Positions 18,861 to 26,391 of a DNA stretch of 64,000 nucleotides are shown in pieces. This DNA is from Micromonospora eburnea (GTDB lineage: Bacteria > Actinomycetota > Actinomycetes > Mycobacteriales > Micromonosporaceae): assembly GCF_900090225.1 (NCBI RefSeq), contig NZ_FMHY01000002.1:434001-498000 (forward strand). The letters are read 5' to 3'. Position 1 is the stretch's first letter, and the number at the start of each line of letters is the position of its first letter. The notes under the pieces are model-generated. The model did not search any database, was not told where the DNA came from, and saw only the letters and a list, made by a program, of their open reading frames with translations. Made by a program: the position numbers and the translations under genes.

Positions 18861-20120
18861 TCAGCGGCCCCGACGCACCGCGCGGTGGCCGGGGGAGCCG
18901 ACGTCGAGCGAGGCCCGGTCGGCGGCCGAGGTGCCCGAGGCCCAGCCCTCGGCGTCGCGTACCTGGAGCCGGTGCCGGGTGACGCCGGGAAAGAGCTGGT
19001 CGACGCGTTCCCGGACGGCGTCCGAGCGGGCGGCGAGCACGGGGAGCAGCCGGTCGTCGCCACGCTCCTCGGCCGCTGCCCGGTCCGCCGCCGAGGTGGC
19101 CGCCCGCAGCCGCTCCCCGATCCGTAGCGCGAACGCGTTGAGGAACGACTCGTCGTACCCCTTGGTACGCCGCCCACCGCCCGTACGGCGTTCGCCCCGG
19201 CCGCTGTCCGTACGACGTTCGCCCCGGCCGCTGTCCGTACGGCGTTCGCCCCGGCCGCGCAGCATCGCCGTGGTGGCCTGCACCAGCAGCGAGGTGTGCA
19301 GCAGCTCGACCGCCGCCAGGTCGGCGGGGAAGCCGAGCACGGTGGCGAAGCCGAGGTCGTCGGACCAGACCGATTCGCACCGGTTCGCCGCCGCCACCTC
19401 CTGGATCAGCAGCGCCTTCGCCGCCGCGTACGGGGCGTCGGTGCCGAGCCGGACGCCGCTCGGCTGGTCCGGTCGTTCGGCGGTCGCGTCGAGCAGCGCC
19501 GCGTCGATGCTGTGCCGGGCCATCAGCTCCTGCGCCTTCCCGGTGAGCGCCTCCGCCTCGGCCGCGAAGGTGGTCGACTCGGCCTTGGCCAGCAGCGCGC
19601 GTACCCGGTCCAGCATCCGCGACCCGCCGGCCGGGGCGGTGGCGCGCGGGGCGGCGGCCGGGCCGCCGGGCGGCGGGCGGAGCACCGCGATCGGCGGCAG
19701 CCCTTCGACCAGCGCGAGCGCGTCGACGGCGTCCCGCAGCCCGGTGATCCGGTCGCCGCCGGCCAACCGGTTCAGCCAGCCGGCGTCGCCGTCCCAGCGC
19801 GCGCCGAGTTCGGCGAGCTGGTCCGCGAACCACGGTGGGACCGGGCCGGGCTGCTCCCGGCGCTGGGCGGCCAGCACGTCGCGGAGCAGCCGTACGCCGC
19901 GCGCCGTCAGCCGCCGGGTCGCGATCCGGTCCAGGTCGACCGGCTGCCAGCCCCGAGGCCAGAGCCGTCCCACGCCGCGGACCAGGCGGGCGAGCAGCGC
20001 CGCGTCCACCGCCGGGCCGTCGCCGACCACGAGCCGGTCGAGGGCGCGTTCGGTCTGGCGTACGTCGGTGCCGCGGGTGGCCGCGAGGGCGTCGGCGAGC
20101 AGTTGTTCGGCGTCCGGCAC
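18861..20120 (-). CDS. DUF2786 domain protein with internal repeat
   Basis: A 419-residue cytoplasmic protein. The DUF2786 motif MLDRVRALLAKAESTTFAAE lies near residues 166-185, followed by GKAQELMARHSID and a DUF7168-like region (VWSDDLGFATVLGFPADL). Between ~287 and ~313 there are three copies of a nine-residue unit, GRGERRTDS, encoded by a 27-bp tandem repeat, after which the protein continues in frame. The N-terminal ~150 residues are helical and unassigned. The function is unknown. The start codon reading MPDAEQLL at 20120 has GGAGAGGAGG just upstream, which supports it. Confidence 0.82.
   Translation of the reverse strand: MPDAEQLLADALAATRGTDVRQTERALDRLVVGDGPAVDAALLARLVRGVGRLWPRGWQPVDLDRIATRRLTARGVRLLRDVLAAQRREQPGPVPPWFADQLAELGARWDGDAGWLNRLAGGDRITGLRDAVDALALVEGLPPIAVLRPPPGGPAAAPRATAPAGGSRMLDRVRALLAKAESTTFAAEAEALTGKAQELMARHSIDAALLDATAERPDQPSGVRLGTDAPYAAAKALLIQEVAAANRCESVWSDDLGFATVLGFPADLAAVELLHTSLLVQATTAMLRGRGERRTDSGRGERRTDSGRGERRTGGGRRTKGYDESFLNAFALRIGERLRAATSAADRAAAEERGDDRLLPVLAARSDAVRERVDQLFPGVTRHRLQVRDAEGWASGTSAADRASLDVGSPGHRAVRRGR
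19183..19258. repeat. 27-bp tandem repeat (minisatellite) inside the DUF2786 gene
   Basis: About 2.8 copies of a 27-bp unit begin at 19183, 19210 and 19237 (GTACGGCGTTCGCCCCGGCC then GCTGTCC); copy 2 has one A-for-G change. The unit length is a multiple of three, so copy-number change would keep frame and add or remove nine residues. Confidence 0.9.
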
Positions 20121-20286
20121 GGTCCCTCCTCTCCTCGGCGTCGTCCGGCGGCATGCCGCGTGCGGCAGGTCGGGCCGTCGCGTCGGTGGGACGGCGCCTG
20201 GTGCCGCAACCCGTCCGGCCCCAGGAACGGTACCGAGAGGCCCCGGCCCCGCCTGCTGCTGGTCGAGAACGACCGCGCCGGGCGGG

Positions 20287-20856
20287 TTATTCGGCGGCAG
20301 GGCGGGCCGCGTCGAGGAGGAGTTCCACCAGACCGCGCGCGGCGTGGGCGGGATGGGCGTCGGGGCGGGTCACCGCGTGGGCGAGCACCCCGTCGATCAG
20401 CACGAGCAGCTGGTCGGCGGCGAGGTCCGGATCGGGGTGGCCGTACCGGACCAGTTCGTCGGCGAAAAGTTGGTGGAGCCAGTCCTTGTACGCCCGGATC
20501 TCGGCGTGCGCCGGGTGCGCCGGGTCGGTCAGCGTCAGCTCGGCGGCGGTGTAGCGGCAGCCACGGAAGGTGGGGCTGGCGGTGGTCATCTCCAGCTCGT
20601 CGAAGACGGCCAGGATCCGTTCCCGGGGGTCGTCGCCACCCCGCCGCATCGCCTCCTGATAGCGGCCCGGCACCGTCGACGTACGCAGTACCTCGGCGAC
20701 CAGCCCGTCCTTGCCGCCGAAATGCTGGTAGAGCGAGCGGCGGGCGACGTCGGCCTGCTTAAGGATCGCGTCGACGCCGACGTGCACCCCCTCGCGGTAG
20801 GTGAGGTCGCGGGCGGCGGCGAGGAGGCGTTCCCGGGGGCCGGGTCGGTCGGTCAT
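20287..20856 (-). CDS. TetR family repressor
   Basis: A 189-residue regulator. The N-terminal HTH reads VDAILKQADVARRSLYQHFGGKDGL (residues ~28-52). The C-terminal domain, with FRGCRYTAAELT and AHPAHAEIRAYKDWL, resembles TetR_C regulators of efflux pumps. The start ATG 20856 lies 58 bp from the divergent MFS transporter ATG. A 16/18 palindrome (20921-20938) in this region is the likely operator, so the protein probably represses the exporter and possibly itself until a drug-like ligand binds. Confidence 0.9.
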   Translation of the reverse strand: MTDRPGPRERLLAAARDLTYREGVHVGVDAILKQADVARRSLYQHFGGKDGLVAEVLRTSTVPGRYQEAMRRGGDDPRERILAVFDELEMTTASPTFRGCRYTAAELTLTDPAHPAHAEIRAYKDWLHQLFADELVRYGHPDPDLAADQLLVLIDGVLAHAVTRPDAHPAHAARGLVELLLDAARPAAE

Positions 20857-20914
20857 GGCGCCGATTCTGGCACGGGACTTGACGGTAGAACAACCAGTCG
20901 ATCTAATCCTCGGC

Positions 20915-22306
20915 ATGAGTAGATCGAACGTTCTATCTCCATCGGCGGACATGGTGTCGCCCGCGGCCCTGCCGACCGTGCTGGCCGGGATCTTCATGAC
21001 CATCCTTGACTTCTTCATAGTCAATGTGGCGATCCCCAGCACCCAGCGGGATCTGCACGCCAGCGCCGCCCAGATCCAGTGGGTGGTCGCCGGCTATGGC
21101 CTGGCCTACGGATCGGGGCTCATCCTCGGTGGCCGGCTGGGCGACCTGGCCGGCCGGCGTCGGGTGTTCACCGTCGGGCTCGCCCTGTTCACCCTCGCGT
21201 CGGTGGCCTGCGGGCTCGCCCCCAACGCCGGCACGCTGATCGCCGCGCGGGTCGCCCAGGGGGCCTCGGCGGCGCTGCTCGCCCCGCAGGTGCTGGCACT
21301 CCTCCGCACTACCTATCAGGGCGCCGCCCAGGTGCGGGCGATCAACGCCTACGCCCTGACGATGGGGCTGGCCGCGGTGTTCGGGCAGCTCATCGGGGGG
21401 CTGCTCATCCACGCCGACCTGTTCGGTCTGGGCTGGCGGGCCTGCTTCCTGATCAATGTCCCGATCGGTGCGGCCGCGCTCGCGCTGGTCCGCCGAGTGG
21501 TGCCGGAAAGCCGGGGCGCGGCCGGCGTACGCCTCGACGGGGGCGGCGCGCTGCTGGTGACCGCCGCGCTGGTCGGGATTCTGCTGCCGCTTATCGAGGG
21601 CCGCGAGCAGGGCTGGCCGTGGTGGACCTGGCTCTCGTTCGCCCTCGCCGGGGCGCTCCTCGTCGCGTACGTCCGGCGCCGGCACGACCAGCCGCTGATC
21701 GACCCGGCGCTCTTCCGCGAGCGGGCCTTCTCCGCCGGTCTGCTCACCCAGCTCGCCTTCACCATGGGGATGGCCGCGTACTTCCTGATCTTCGCCCTCT
21801 ACGCGCAGCAGGGCCGCGGCCTGGACGCCCTACGGGCCGGACTCTTCTTCGTGCCGATCGGCGTCGGCTACCTGGGCGCCTCGCTGGCCGCGTCCCGCCT
21901 GGTGGCCCGGTACGGCCGACAGGTGATCGCGGCCGGCGGGCTGACCCGGGCCGTGGCGCTGGCCGTGCTGCTCGTCGCCGTGACCGGGCAGTGGCCGGTC
22001 GGCTGGCTGGTGCCAGCGCTGCTGGTGGACGGGATCGGAATGGGCCTGGCGCTGGCCCCCATCATGGGCACCGTGCTCGCCCAGGTCGCACCGCGGCACG
22101 CGGGCGCGGCCGCAGGCGTGCTGACCACCGCCCAGCAGGTCGGGGCAGCGGTCGGCGTCGGCATCATCGGGATCGTCTTCTTCGGCAGCCTGCGGGACGG
22201 GGTGCTCCCCGCGTTTCAGCACGGGCTCTGGTATCTGATCGCGGTCACCGCCGCGATCGCGCTGCTGGTGCAGCTCCTGCCCCGGGCCGCCGAGTCCCGG
22301 GCCTGA
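20915..22306 (+). CDS. MFS drug efflux transporter (DHA2 type, 14 helices)
   Basis: A 463-residue major-facilitator exporter. Motif D/C features are visible: TILDFFIVNVAIPSTQRDL in helix 1 and GGRLGDLAGRRRVF between helices 2 and 3. There are about 14 hydrophobic segments through to IAVTAAIALLVQLLP. ATG 20915 has no ribosome site and would place the palindromic operator inside the first codons; ATG 20951 (MVSPAALPTVLAG) is an alternative that frees the operator. It is divergent from the tetR gene, which presumably regulates it. The substrate cannot be read from sequence. Confidence 0.88.
   Translation: MSRSNVLSPSADMVSPAALPTVLAGIFMTILDFFIVNVAIPSTQRDLHASAAQIQWVVAGYGLAYGSGLILGGRLGDLAGRRRVFTVGLALFTLASVACGLAPNAGTLIAARVAQGASAALLAPQVLALLRTTYQGAAQVRAINAYALTMGLAAVFGQLIGGLLIHADLFGLGWRACFLINVPIGAAALALVRRVVPESRGAAGVRLDGGGALLVTAALVGILLPLIEGREQGWPWWTWLSFALAGALLVAYVRRRHDQPLIDPALFRERAFSAGLLTQLAFTMGMAAYFLIFALYAQQGRGLDALRAGLFFVPIGVGYLGASLAASRLVARYGRQVIAAGGLTRAVALAVLLVAVTGQWPVGWLVPALLVDGIGMGLALAPIMGTVLAQVAPRHAGAAAGVLTTAQQVGAAVGVGIIGIVFFGSLRDGVLPAFQHGLWYLIAVTAAIALLVQLLPRAAESRA
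20921..20938. promoter_or_regulatory. Putative TetR operator
   Basis: AGATCGAACGTTCTATCT matches its reverse complement at 16 of 18 positions, centred on AACGTT. It lies at the start of the MFS gene, between the divergent genes or just inside the exporter frame depending on its start codon. Confidence 0.6.
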
Positions 22307-22310
22307 TCGG

Positions 22311-22736
22311 TCAACGGGGGAACGAGGCCCAGATGTTCTTCGTGCGCTTGGTGGCGTACCAGCCGACCGCCAAGGAGACCGACTGGGCCAGCAGCAGCCC
22401 GCGCCCGCCCGAGTCGAGCGGGTGGGTGTCGATCAGTTCGGGGACCGTGCCGAGGTCGTGGTCGGCCACGTCGAGGATGAAACAGTCGTCGGCGGCGAGC
22501 AGGGCGACGCTGGTCGGCGGCAGGCCGTGCCGCAGCGCGTTGCTCGCCAGCTCGGTGGCGACGAGGACGACCAGGTGCGGCACCTCGTCCAGGTCCTCGC
22601 CCTGAACCAGGCCGTGCCGGGTCAACGCGTCGCGCAGCGAGGACCGCAGCTCGCGTAGCTCCGCGGGCGTGCCGAGACCCCACCGCTCCAACTCGGTGGC
22701 CCGTGGCGGCAGCGGCGACGTGCGGAGCTGACCCAT
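22311..22736 (-). CDS. RsbW-like histidine-kinase-fold ATP-binding protein
   Basis: A 141-residue GHKL ATPase of the anti-sigma/serine kinase type. The N-box is in LVATELASNALRHG, a G1-like element in FILDVADHD and a G2-like glycine loop in DSGGRGLLLAQSVS. In actinomycetes such proteins are numerous and act as anti-sigma or anti-anti-sigma kinases, or are orphans; no sigma or STAS gene is adjacent here. The start ATG 22736 is weakly supported by upstream sequence. Its 3' end faces the MFS gene across a 4-bp gap. Confidence 0.85.
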   Translation of the reverse strand: MGQLRTSPLPPRATELERWGLGTPAELRELRSSLRDALTRHGLVQGEDLDEVPHLVVLVATELASNALRHGLPPTSVALLAADDCFILDVADHDLGTVPELIDTHPLDSGGRGLLLAQSVSLAVGWYATKRTKNIWASFPR

Positions 22737-22906
22737 GATCCTGCCTTACCCTGCGTGGCTGCCCGCTATGCCGGTCGGGTACATCGCCCTGCCGTTCACC
22801 GGCCCGGCGAACCGCGCCGCGGCCGAGTCGCCCCGGTCGTCCGTGGCGGGTGGCGGCAGGCCGGTCCCCGGGGCGGCTCACCGGCTTCGGAGCCGCCCCG
22901 GGACGG

Positions 22907-23662
22907 TCACCTCCGGAGCAGGGCGAAGACTCCCCAACCCAGGTACTCGCGCTGGTAGCGGACGTACCGCAGTGGGTCCTCGGTCAGCTCCCGGCGTAGC
23001 TGTCCGGCCAACTCGTCGTCGGGGTTGGCGTCCAGCCAACGGCGCAGGTTGAGCCAGTGCGCCGCCGCGTACCGGTCCCAGCTGTCCTGGTCGGCGAGGA
23101 CCATCTCCACCAGGTCCCAGCCGCACTCGCCGAAGAGCCGGACCAGCCCGGGCAGGTCCCGGAACTCGTCCCGCGACCGGGCGTGGGAGCCGGCCACGGC
23201 CTCCTGGTCGGGCGGGTCACGCCGCCAGTACGGCTCCCCGACCAGGGCCATCCCACCGGGGCGCAGGCCGCGCTCCAGGATTTCCAGGGTGCCGGGCACA
23301 CCCCCGCCGATCCAGGTGGCGCCGACGCAGGCGGCCAGGTCGACGGCCTCCTCGGGTACGTACGTCGCGGCGTCGCCGTGCACGAACCGGACCCGGTCCG
23401 CGACACCCAGCTCGGCGGCGCGTTCCCGGGCCGCCGCGGTGAAGGCGGTGCTGATGTCCACCCCGGTGCCGGTCACGCCGTGATCCCGGGCCCAGGCGCA
23501 GAGCAGCTCGCCCTTGCCACTGCACAGGTCGAGGATCGACGTGCCGGGGGCGAGCTTGATCGCCCGGCCCAGGGTGGCCAGCTTGCCGGCGTCGAACGGG
23601 TTGAGGATCCGGAGGTCGCCCTCGCGGATGGTGAAGCTACGTGGCAGATCCAATGTCGTCAC
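22907..23662 (-). CDS. Class I SAM-dependent methyltransferase
   Basis: A 251-residue Rossmann methyltransferase. The SAM site motif I is SILDLCSGKGELLCAWA (residues ~43-59), motif II TGVDIS with its acidic residue (D74), and motif III-like region FVHGDAATYV. Later segments (GGVPGTLEILERGLRPGGMALVGEPYW) fit the family. The substrate is unknown. It begins with GTG 23662. It lies 121 bp downstream of the GH6 gene on the same strand, which could allow co-transcription but gives no functional hint. Confidence 0.86.
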   Translation of the reverse strand: MTTLDLPRSFTIREGDLRILNPFDAGKLATLGRAIKLAPGTSILDLCSGKGELLCAWARDHGVTGTGVDISTAFTAAARERAAELGVADRVRFVHGDAATYVPEEAVDLAACVGATWIGGGVPGTLEILERGLRPGGMALVGEPYWRRDPPDQEAVAGSHARSRDEFRDLPGLVRLFGECGWDLVEMVLADQDSWDRYAAAHWLNLRRWLDANPDDELAGQLRRELTEDPLRYVRYQREYLGWGVFALLRR

Positions 23663-23783
23663 TCCAGAAGGTGGGTCCGTGGGACAGGTCGACTCGGTTC
23701 ATCGCGCTGAGCACGGGCACCAGAACACCCTCTTTCACATCCTCGAAGTCACCTCGCGAGGCTAACGGTCGGTCCAGGTGTCC

Positions 23784-24773
23784 TCAATCGGAATCTCCCG
23801 GTGGGCTGGCCTGGGCTGCCGCCCCTCGCGCCGCAGCCGGTAGCCAGGGCGCGGCCGCGATCAGGGCGCGGGCCTGAGCGGGCGAGAACACCCCCGGCGC
23901 GGGTTCACCCCTACCGCACGGCCCGTCCGATTCGCCCGGGTTTTTGATCCAGAGCAGCGCGGCCACCCGGTCCAGCCTCGGTTCCGTGGTCGGTGGCTGG
24001 CCGAGGGCCTGCGGGGAGGCGTTGCACCACTGGTCGCCCGGCGGGGCGGCCAGGCCGTTGCGGGAGGTGTCGATGACCATCTCCCGGCCCCCGACCAGGT
24101 CCGACACCCGCCGCCCCCAGCGATGGCTGTCGGCGGTCGACTGCCGGTTGGCCACGTTCACCGAGAAGCCCTCCGCCCGGGCGATGCCGGAGCGGTGCAG
24201 GCGTTCGGCGGTCTCCTCGGCAGCACGCCAGTGCGGGTGCCCCGCGTCCAGGTAGACGTGGTGTCCCGCGTCGGCGAGGGTACGGGTGGCCTCGGCGAGC
24301 ATGCGTGCCCGGGCGTCGTCGAAGCACTCGGCGGCCACCCCGTCCGGCTCCAGGATGACGGCGGCCCGGCTGTCCCCGAGCACCTCCGTGACCCGTCGGA
24401 CGAACCGGGCGTACGCGGCCGGGCCGCTGGCGCCGCCGCCGTCCGGACCGGCGCAGTCCAGGTTCGGAATGTGGTAGATGACCACCACCGGGAGCGCCTT
24501 CCGGGCCCGGGCGGCGGCGAGGTACGGGCGCAGGTCGGCCAGGTCCTCCGGGCCGGTCAGCCAGTGGGCCTGCGGGGTTCGGGCGATGGGGTCCAGCCAG
24601 GCGGCGTGGTGGTCGTCACGCCAGTGCGCCGCCGGGCTGTCGGTGTCCACGAGCAGGGTCGCGCCTCGGAAGGGGTGCCGCAGTGGTGCGTACTCCGCGT
24701 CGCTGCCACCGCACCCGGTGAGGGCGGTGAGGAGTACGGCGGTCAGGGTGGCGGCGAGCCGGACGCGGTGCAC
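23784..24773 (-). CDS. Glycoside hydrolase family 6 (endoglucanase/cellobiohydrolase) lipoprotein
   Basis: A 329-residue exported protein with lipobox LTGC after a short signal sequence, so it should be tethered to the cell surface. GH6 signatures are present in order: VVIYHIPNLDCAG (catalytic-acid region, D of LDC), VILEPDGVA, VYLDAGHPHW, and WIKNPGESDGPCG, whose Asp corresponds to the proposed base. The product is a single catalytic domain without a cellulose-binding module. GTG 24773 is chosen because it begins the signal peptide; the open frame extends upstream without signal character. It is divergent from the PHA depolymerase gene. Confidence 0.9.
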   Translation of the reverse strand: MHRVRLAATLTAVLLTALTGCGGSDAEYAPLRHPFRGATLLVDTDSPAAHWRDDHHAAWLDPIARTPQAHWLTGPEDLADLRPYLAAARARKALPVVVIYHIPNLDCAGPDGGGASGPAAYARFVRRVTEVLGDSRAAVILEPDGVAAECFDDARARMLAEATRTLADAGHHVYLDAGHPHWRAAEETAERLHRSGIARAEGFSVNVANRQSTADSHRWGRRVSDLVGGREMVIDTSRNGLAAPPGDQWCNASPQALGQPPTTEPRLDRVAALLWIKNPGESDGPCGRGEPAPGVFSPAQARALIAAAPWLPAAARGAAAQASPPGDSD

Positions 24774-24934
24774 CCGACCACCGTAGGCGCGGCGCGCCAC
24801 CGCCCGCGTCCGGTGGGTGACCCACACGGGCGGCGACCCGGAGGTGTCGGCCGTACGGATATCCGCTGTGGTCGATATCACGTTAGCGTCTCGGCACGCC
24901 GGCCGTCCCGCCGGCGCTCCGACGGGAGAACGCC

Positions 24935-25969
24935 ATGAAGACACCGTGGAAAGCCGCCGCCACCCTCACCGCGGCCCTCCTCCTGGCCCTGCCGGGCGGC
25001 ACCGCCGCCCGGGCGGCCGGCACGCCGTACACCAAGACCCCGGTCTCCGGCTCGCTCAGCACCTACCACGTCTCCGGCGTGTACGTCGCCGGGGTCTCCT
25101 CCGGCGGGTACCTGGCCACCCAGCTCCAGGTCGCGTACTCGGCGCGGATCCGGGGCGCGGCCGTCTTCGCCGCCGGCCCGTACTACTGCGCGCAGAACAA
25201 CGTCGCCCAGGCGCTCTACGGCTGCGGCGACAACATCTACCCGACGTACGTGTCCACCCTGGAGAACTACACCCGCACCTGGGCGGCGTACGGCTGGGTC
25301 GACGGCACCGGCAACCTCTCCGGCCAGCCGGTGTACGTCTACCACGGTGGCAACGACAACACCGTGAAGAAGTCGGTCACCGATGACCTGGTCCGCTACT
25401 ACCAGGATTTCGGCGCCAGCGTCCGGTACGACTCCGGCAGCGCCGCCGGCCACGCCTGGGTCACCCCGTACGGCACGGCCGGCTGCACGGCGACCGCCTC
25501 ACCGTTCCTCAACGACTGCGGCACCGACCCGCAGGGCGCCTTCCTCGGCAAGCTGCTCGGCGGGGTCTCCGCGCCGAACACCGGCCCGCTCGGCGGCACG
25601 CTCATCCGCTACAGCCAGGACAGCTTCGCGGTCAACGGCTGGGCCAACGGGCTGAGCATGGACGCCAGTGGATTCGCGTACGTCCCGAGCGCCTGCGCGG
25701 CCGGCCAGACCTGCCGCCTGCTGGTCGCCCTGCACGGCTGCGCCCAGGGGTACGCCAAGGTCGGCACCGCCTTCGTGGACCGGGCCAACCTCAACCAGTA
25801 CGCCGACACCAACCGGCTGATCGTGCTCTATCCGCAGGCGATCGCGACCGGGGCGAATCCGAACGGCTGCTGGGACTGGTGGGGCTACCTCGGCGCCACC
25901 AACTATCCGATCAAGGGCGGTGCCCAGATCGAGACGATCATGAACATGGTCCGCCGGCTGGGCGGCTGA
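24935..25969 (+). CDS. Secreted poly(3-hydroxyalkanoate) depolymerase, type 2 catalytic domain
   Basis: A 344-residue secreted esterase that degrades short-chain polyhydroxyalkanoates. A signal peptide covers residues 1-28 (TLTAALLLALPGG…ARAA). The lipase box is GVSSG with Ser55 near the N-terminus, as in type 2 depolymerases. An oxyanion-like CRLLVALHGCAQG appears late in the chain, also characteristic. Asp and His candidates are YHGGNDNTV and GHAWVT. There is no separate substrate-binding domain. ATG 24935 follows GGGAGA. A 9-bp hairpin 42 bp downstream may terminate it before kdp. Confidence 0.9.
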   Translation: MKTPWKAAATLTAALLLALPGGTAARAAGTPYTKTPVSGSLSTYHVSGVYVAGVSSGGYLATQLQVAYSARIRGAAVFAAGPYYCAQNNVAQALYGCGDNIYPTYVSTLENYTRTWAAYGWVDGTGNLSGQPVYVYHGGNDNTVKKSVTDDLVRYYQDFGASVRYDSGSAAGHAWVTPYGTAGCTATASPFLNDCGTDPQGAFLGKLLGGVSAPNTGPLGGTLIRYSQDSFAVNGWANGLSMDASGFAYVPSACAAGQTCRLLVALHGCAQGYAKVGTAFVDRANLNQYADTNRLIVLYPQAIATGANPNGCWDWWGYLGATNYPIKGGAQIETIMNMVRRLGG

Positions 25970-26010
25970 CGGACCGCCGGCAGGACCACCACGTACAGAT
26001 CCTTCCGGTG

Positions 26011-26041
26011 CCGACCCGGGCGGCGGTGCCGTCCGGGTCGG
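26011..26041 (+). terminator. Hairpin downstream of the PHA depolymerase gene
   Basis: Perfect 9-bp arms CCGACCCGG (26011-26019) and CCGGGTCGG (26033-26041) with a 13-nt loop, no T-run. It separates the depolymerase from the kdp promoter region. Confidence 0.5.
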
Positions 26042-26080
26042 CGGCGTGACCTCGCGCCGGACGGGCACTGCGGCGGCGTC

Positions 26081-26100
26081 CGTGAAGAACGCGTCAAGAA
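26081..26100 (+). promoter_or_regulatory. Direct repeat upstream of kdp, candidate KdpE site
   Basis: CGTGAAGAA (26081-26089) and CGTCAAGAA (26092-26100) are repeated with an 11-bp period, one helical turn, about 120 bp before the first kdp reading frame. OmpR-type regulators such as KdpE bind direct repeats with this spacing. This is inference from position and layout. Confidence 0.45.
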
Positions 26101-26221
26101 ACCGGGCGGCGTCGTCACGGTCGCGTTATGACCCCTGTCCGTGCGGCGGGCACCGCGTTGTGATTGCCCGGCGCGGCCGGAAGGCGGTCGCGGAGACATC
26201 TCCGGTTAAGGGGAGTCAGCC

Positions 26222-26305
26222 GTGTCTGACGTGGTGTTCGTGCTGGTGACGGTGGTGCTGTTCGCGGCCCTTGCCCTCCTGGTCCGGGGGGTGGAGAAGC
26301 TGTGA
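26222..26305 (+). CDS. 27-residue single-helix membrane peptide leading the kdp operon
   Basis: GTG 26222, preceded by AAGGGGAG, opens a 27-codon frame: [20 protein letters not shown] then VRGVEKL. It is one hydrophobic helix with a positively charged end. Its TGA overlaps the GTG start of kdpF by four bases (GTGA), so it is translationally coupled to the potassium pump genes. It resembles neither KdpF nor KdpC. I recall similar short frames in other actinomycete kdp operons, but know no assigned function. It is probably a small pump subunit or assembly factor. Confidence 0.72.
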   Translation: MSDVVFVLVTVVLFAALALLVRGVEKL

Positions 26306-26391
26306 GCGCGGTGAACGCCGCCGGTCTGGTGCTGGCGATCGGCCTGGGCGTGCTCATGGTCGTCGCCCTGCTCTTCCCCGAGCGGTTCTGA
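26302..26391 (+). CDS. kdpF: KdpF, small membrane subunit of the Kdp potassium pump
   Basis: A 29-residue single-helix peptide ([21 protein letters not shown] then ALLFPERF) ending in the FPERF motif common to KdpF. It starts at GTG 26302 within the stop of the preceding small frame, and its TGA shares an A with the ATG of kdpA (TGATG). KdpF stabilises the KdpFABC complex. Confidence 0.9.
   Translation: MSAVNAAGLVLAIGLGVLMVVALLFPERF

Noticed and set aside
25970-26221. Possible c-di-AMP riboswitch in front of kdp
   Set aside because: Kdp operons can carry this riboswitch, but none of the conserved core motifs seen at 10040-10215 occurs here.
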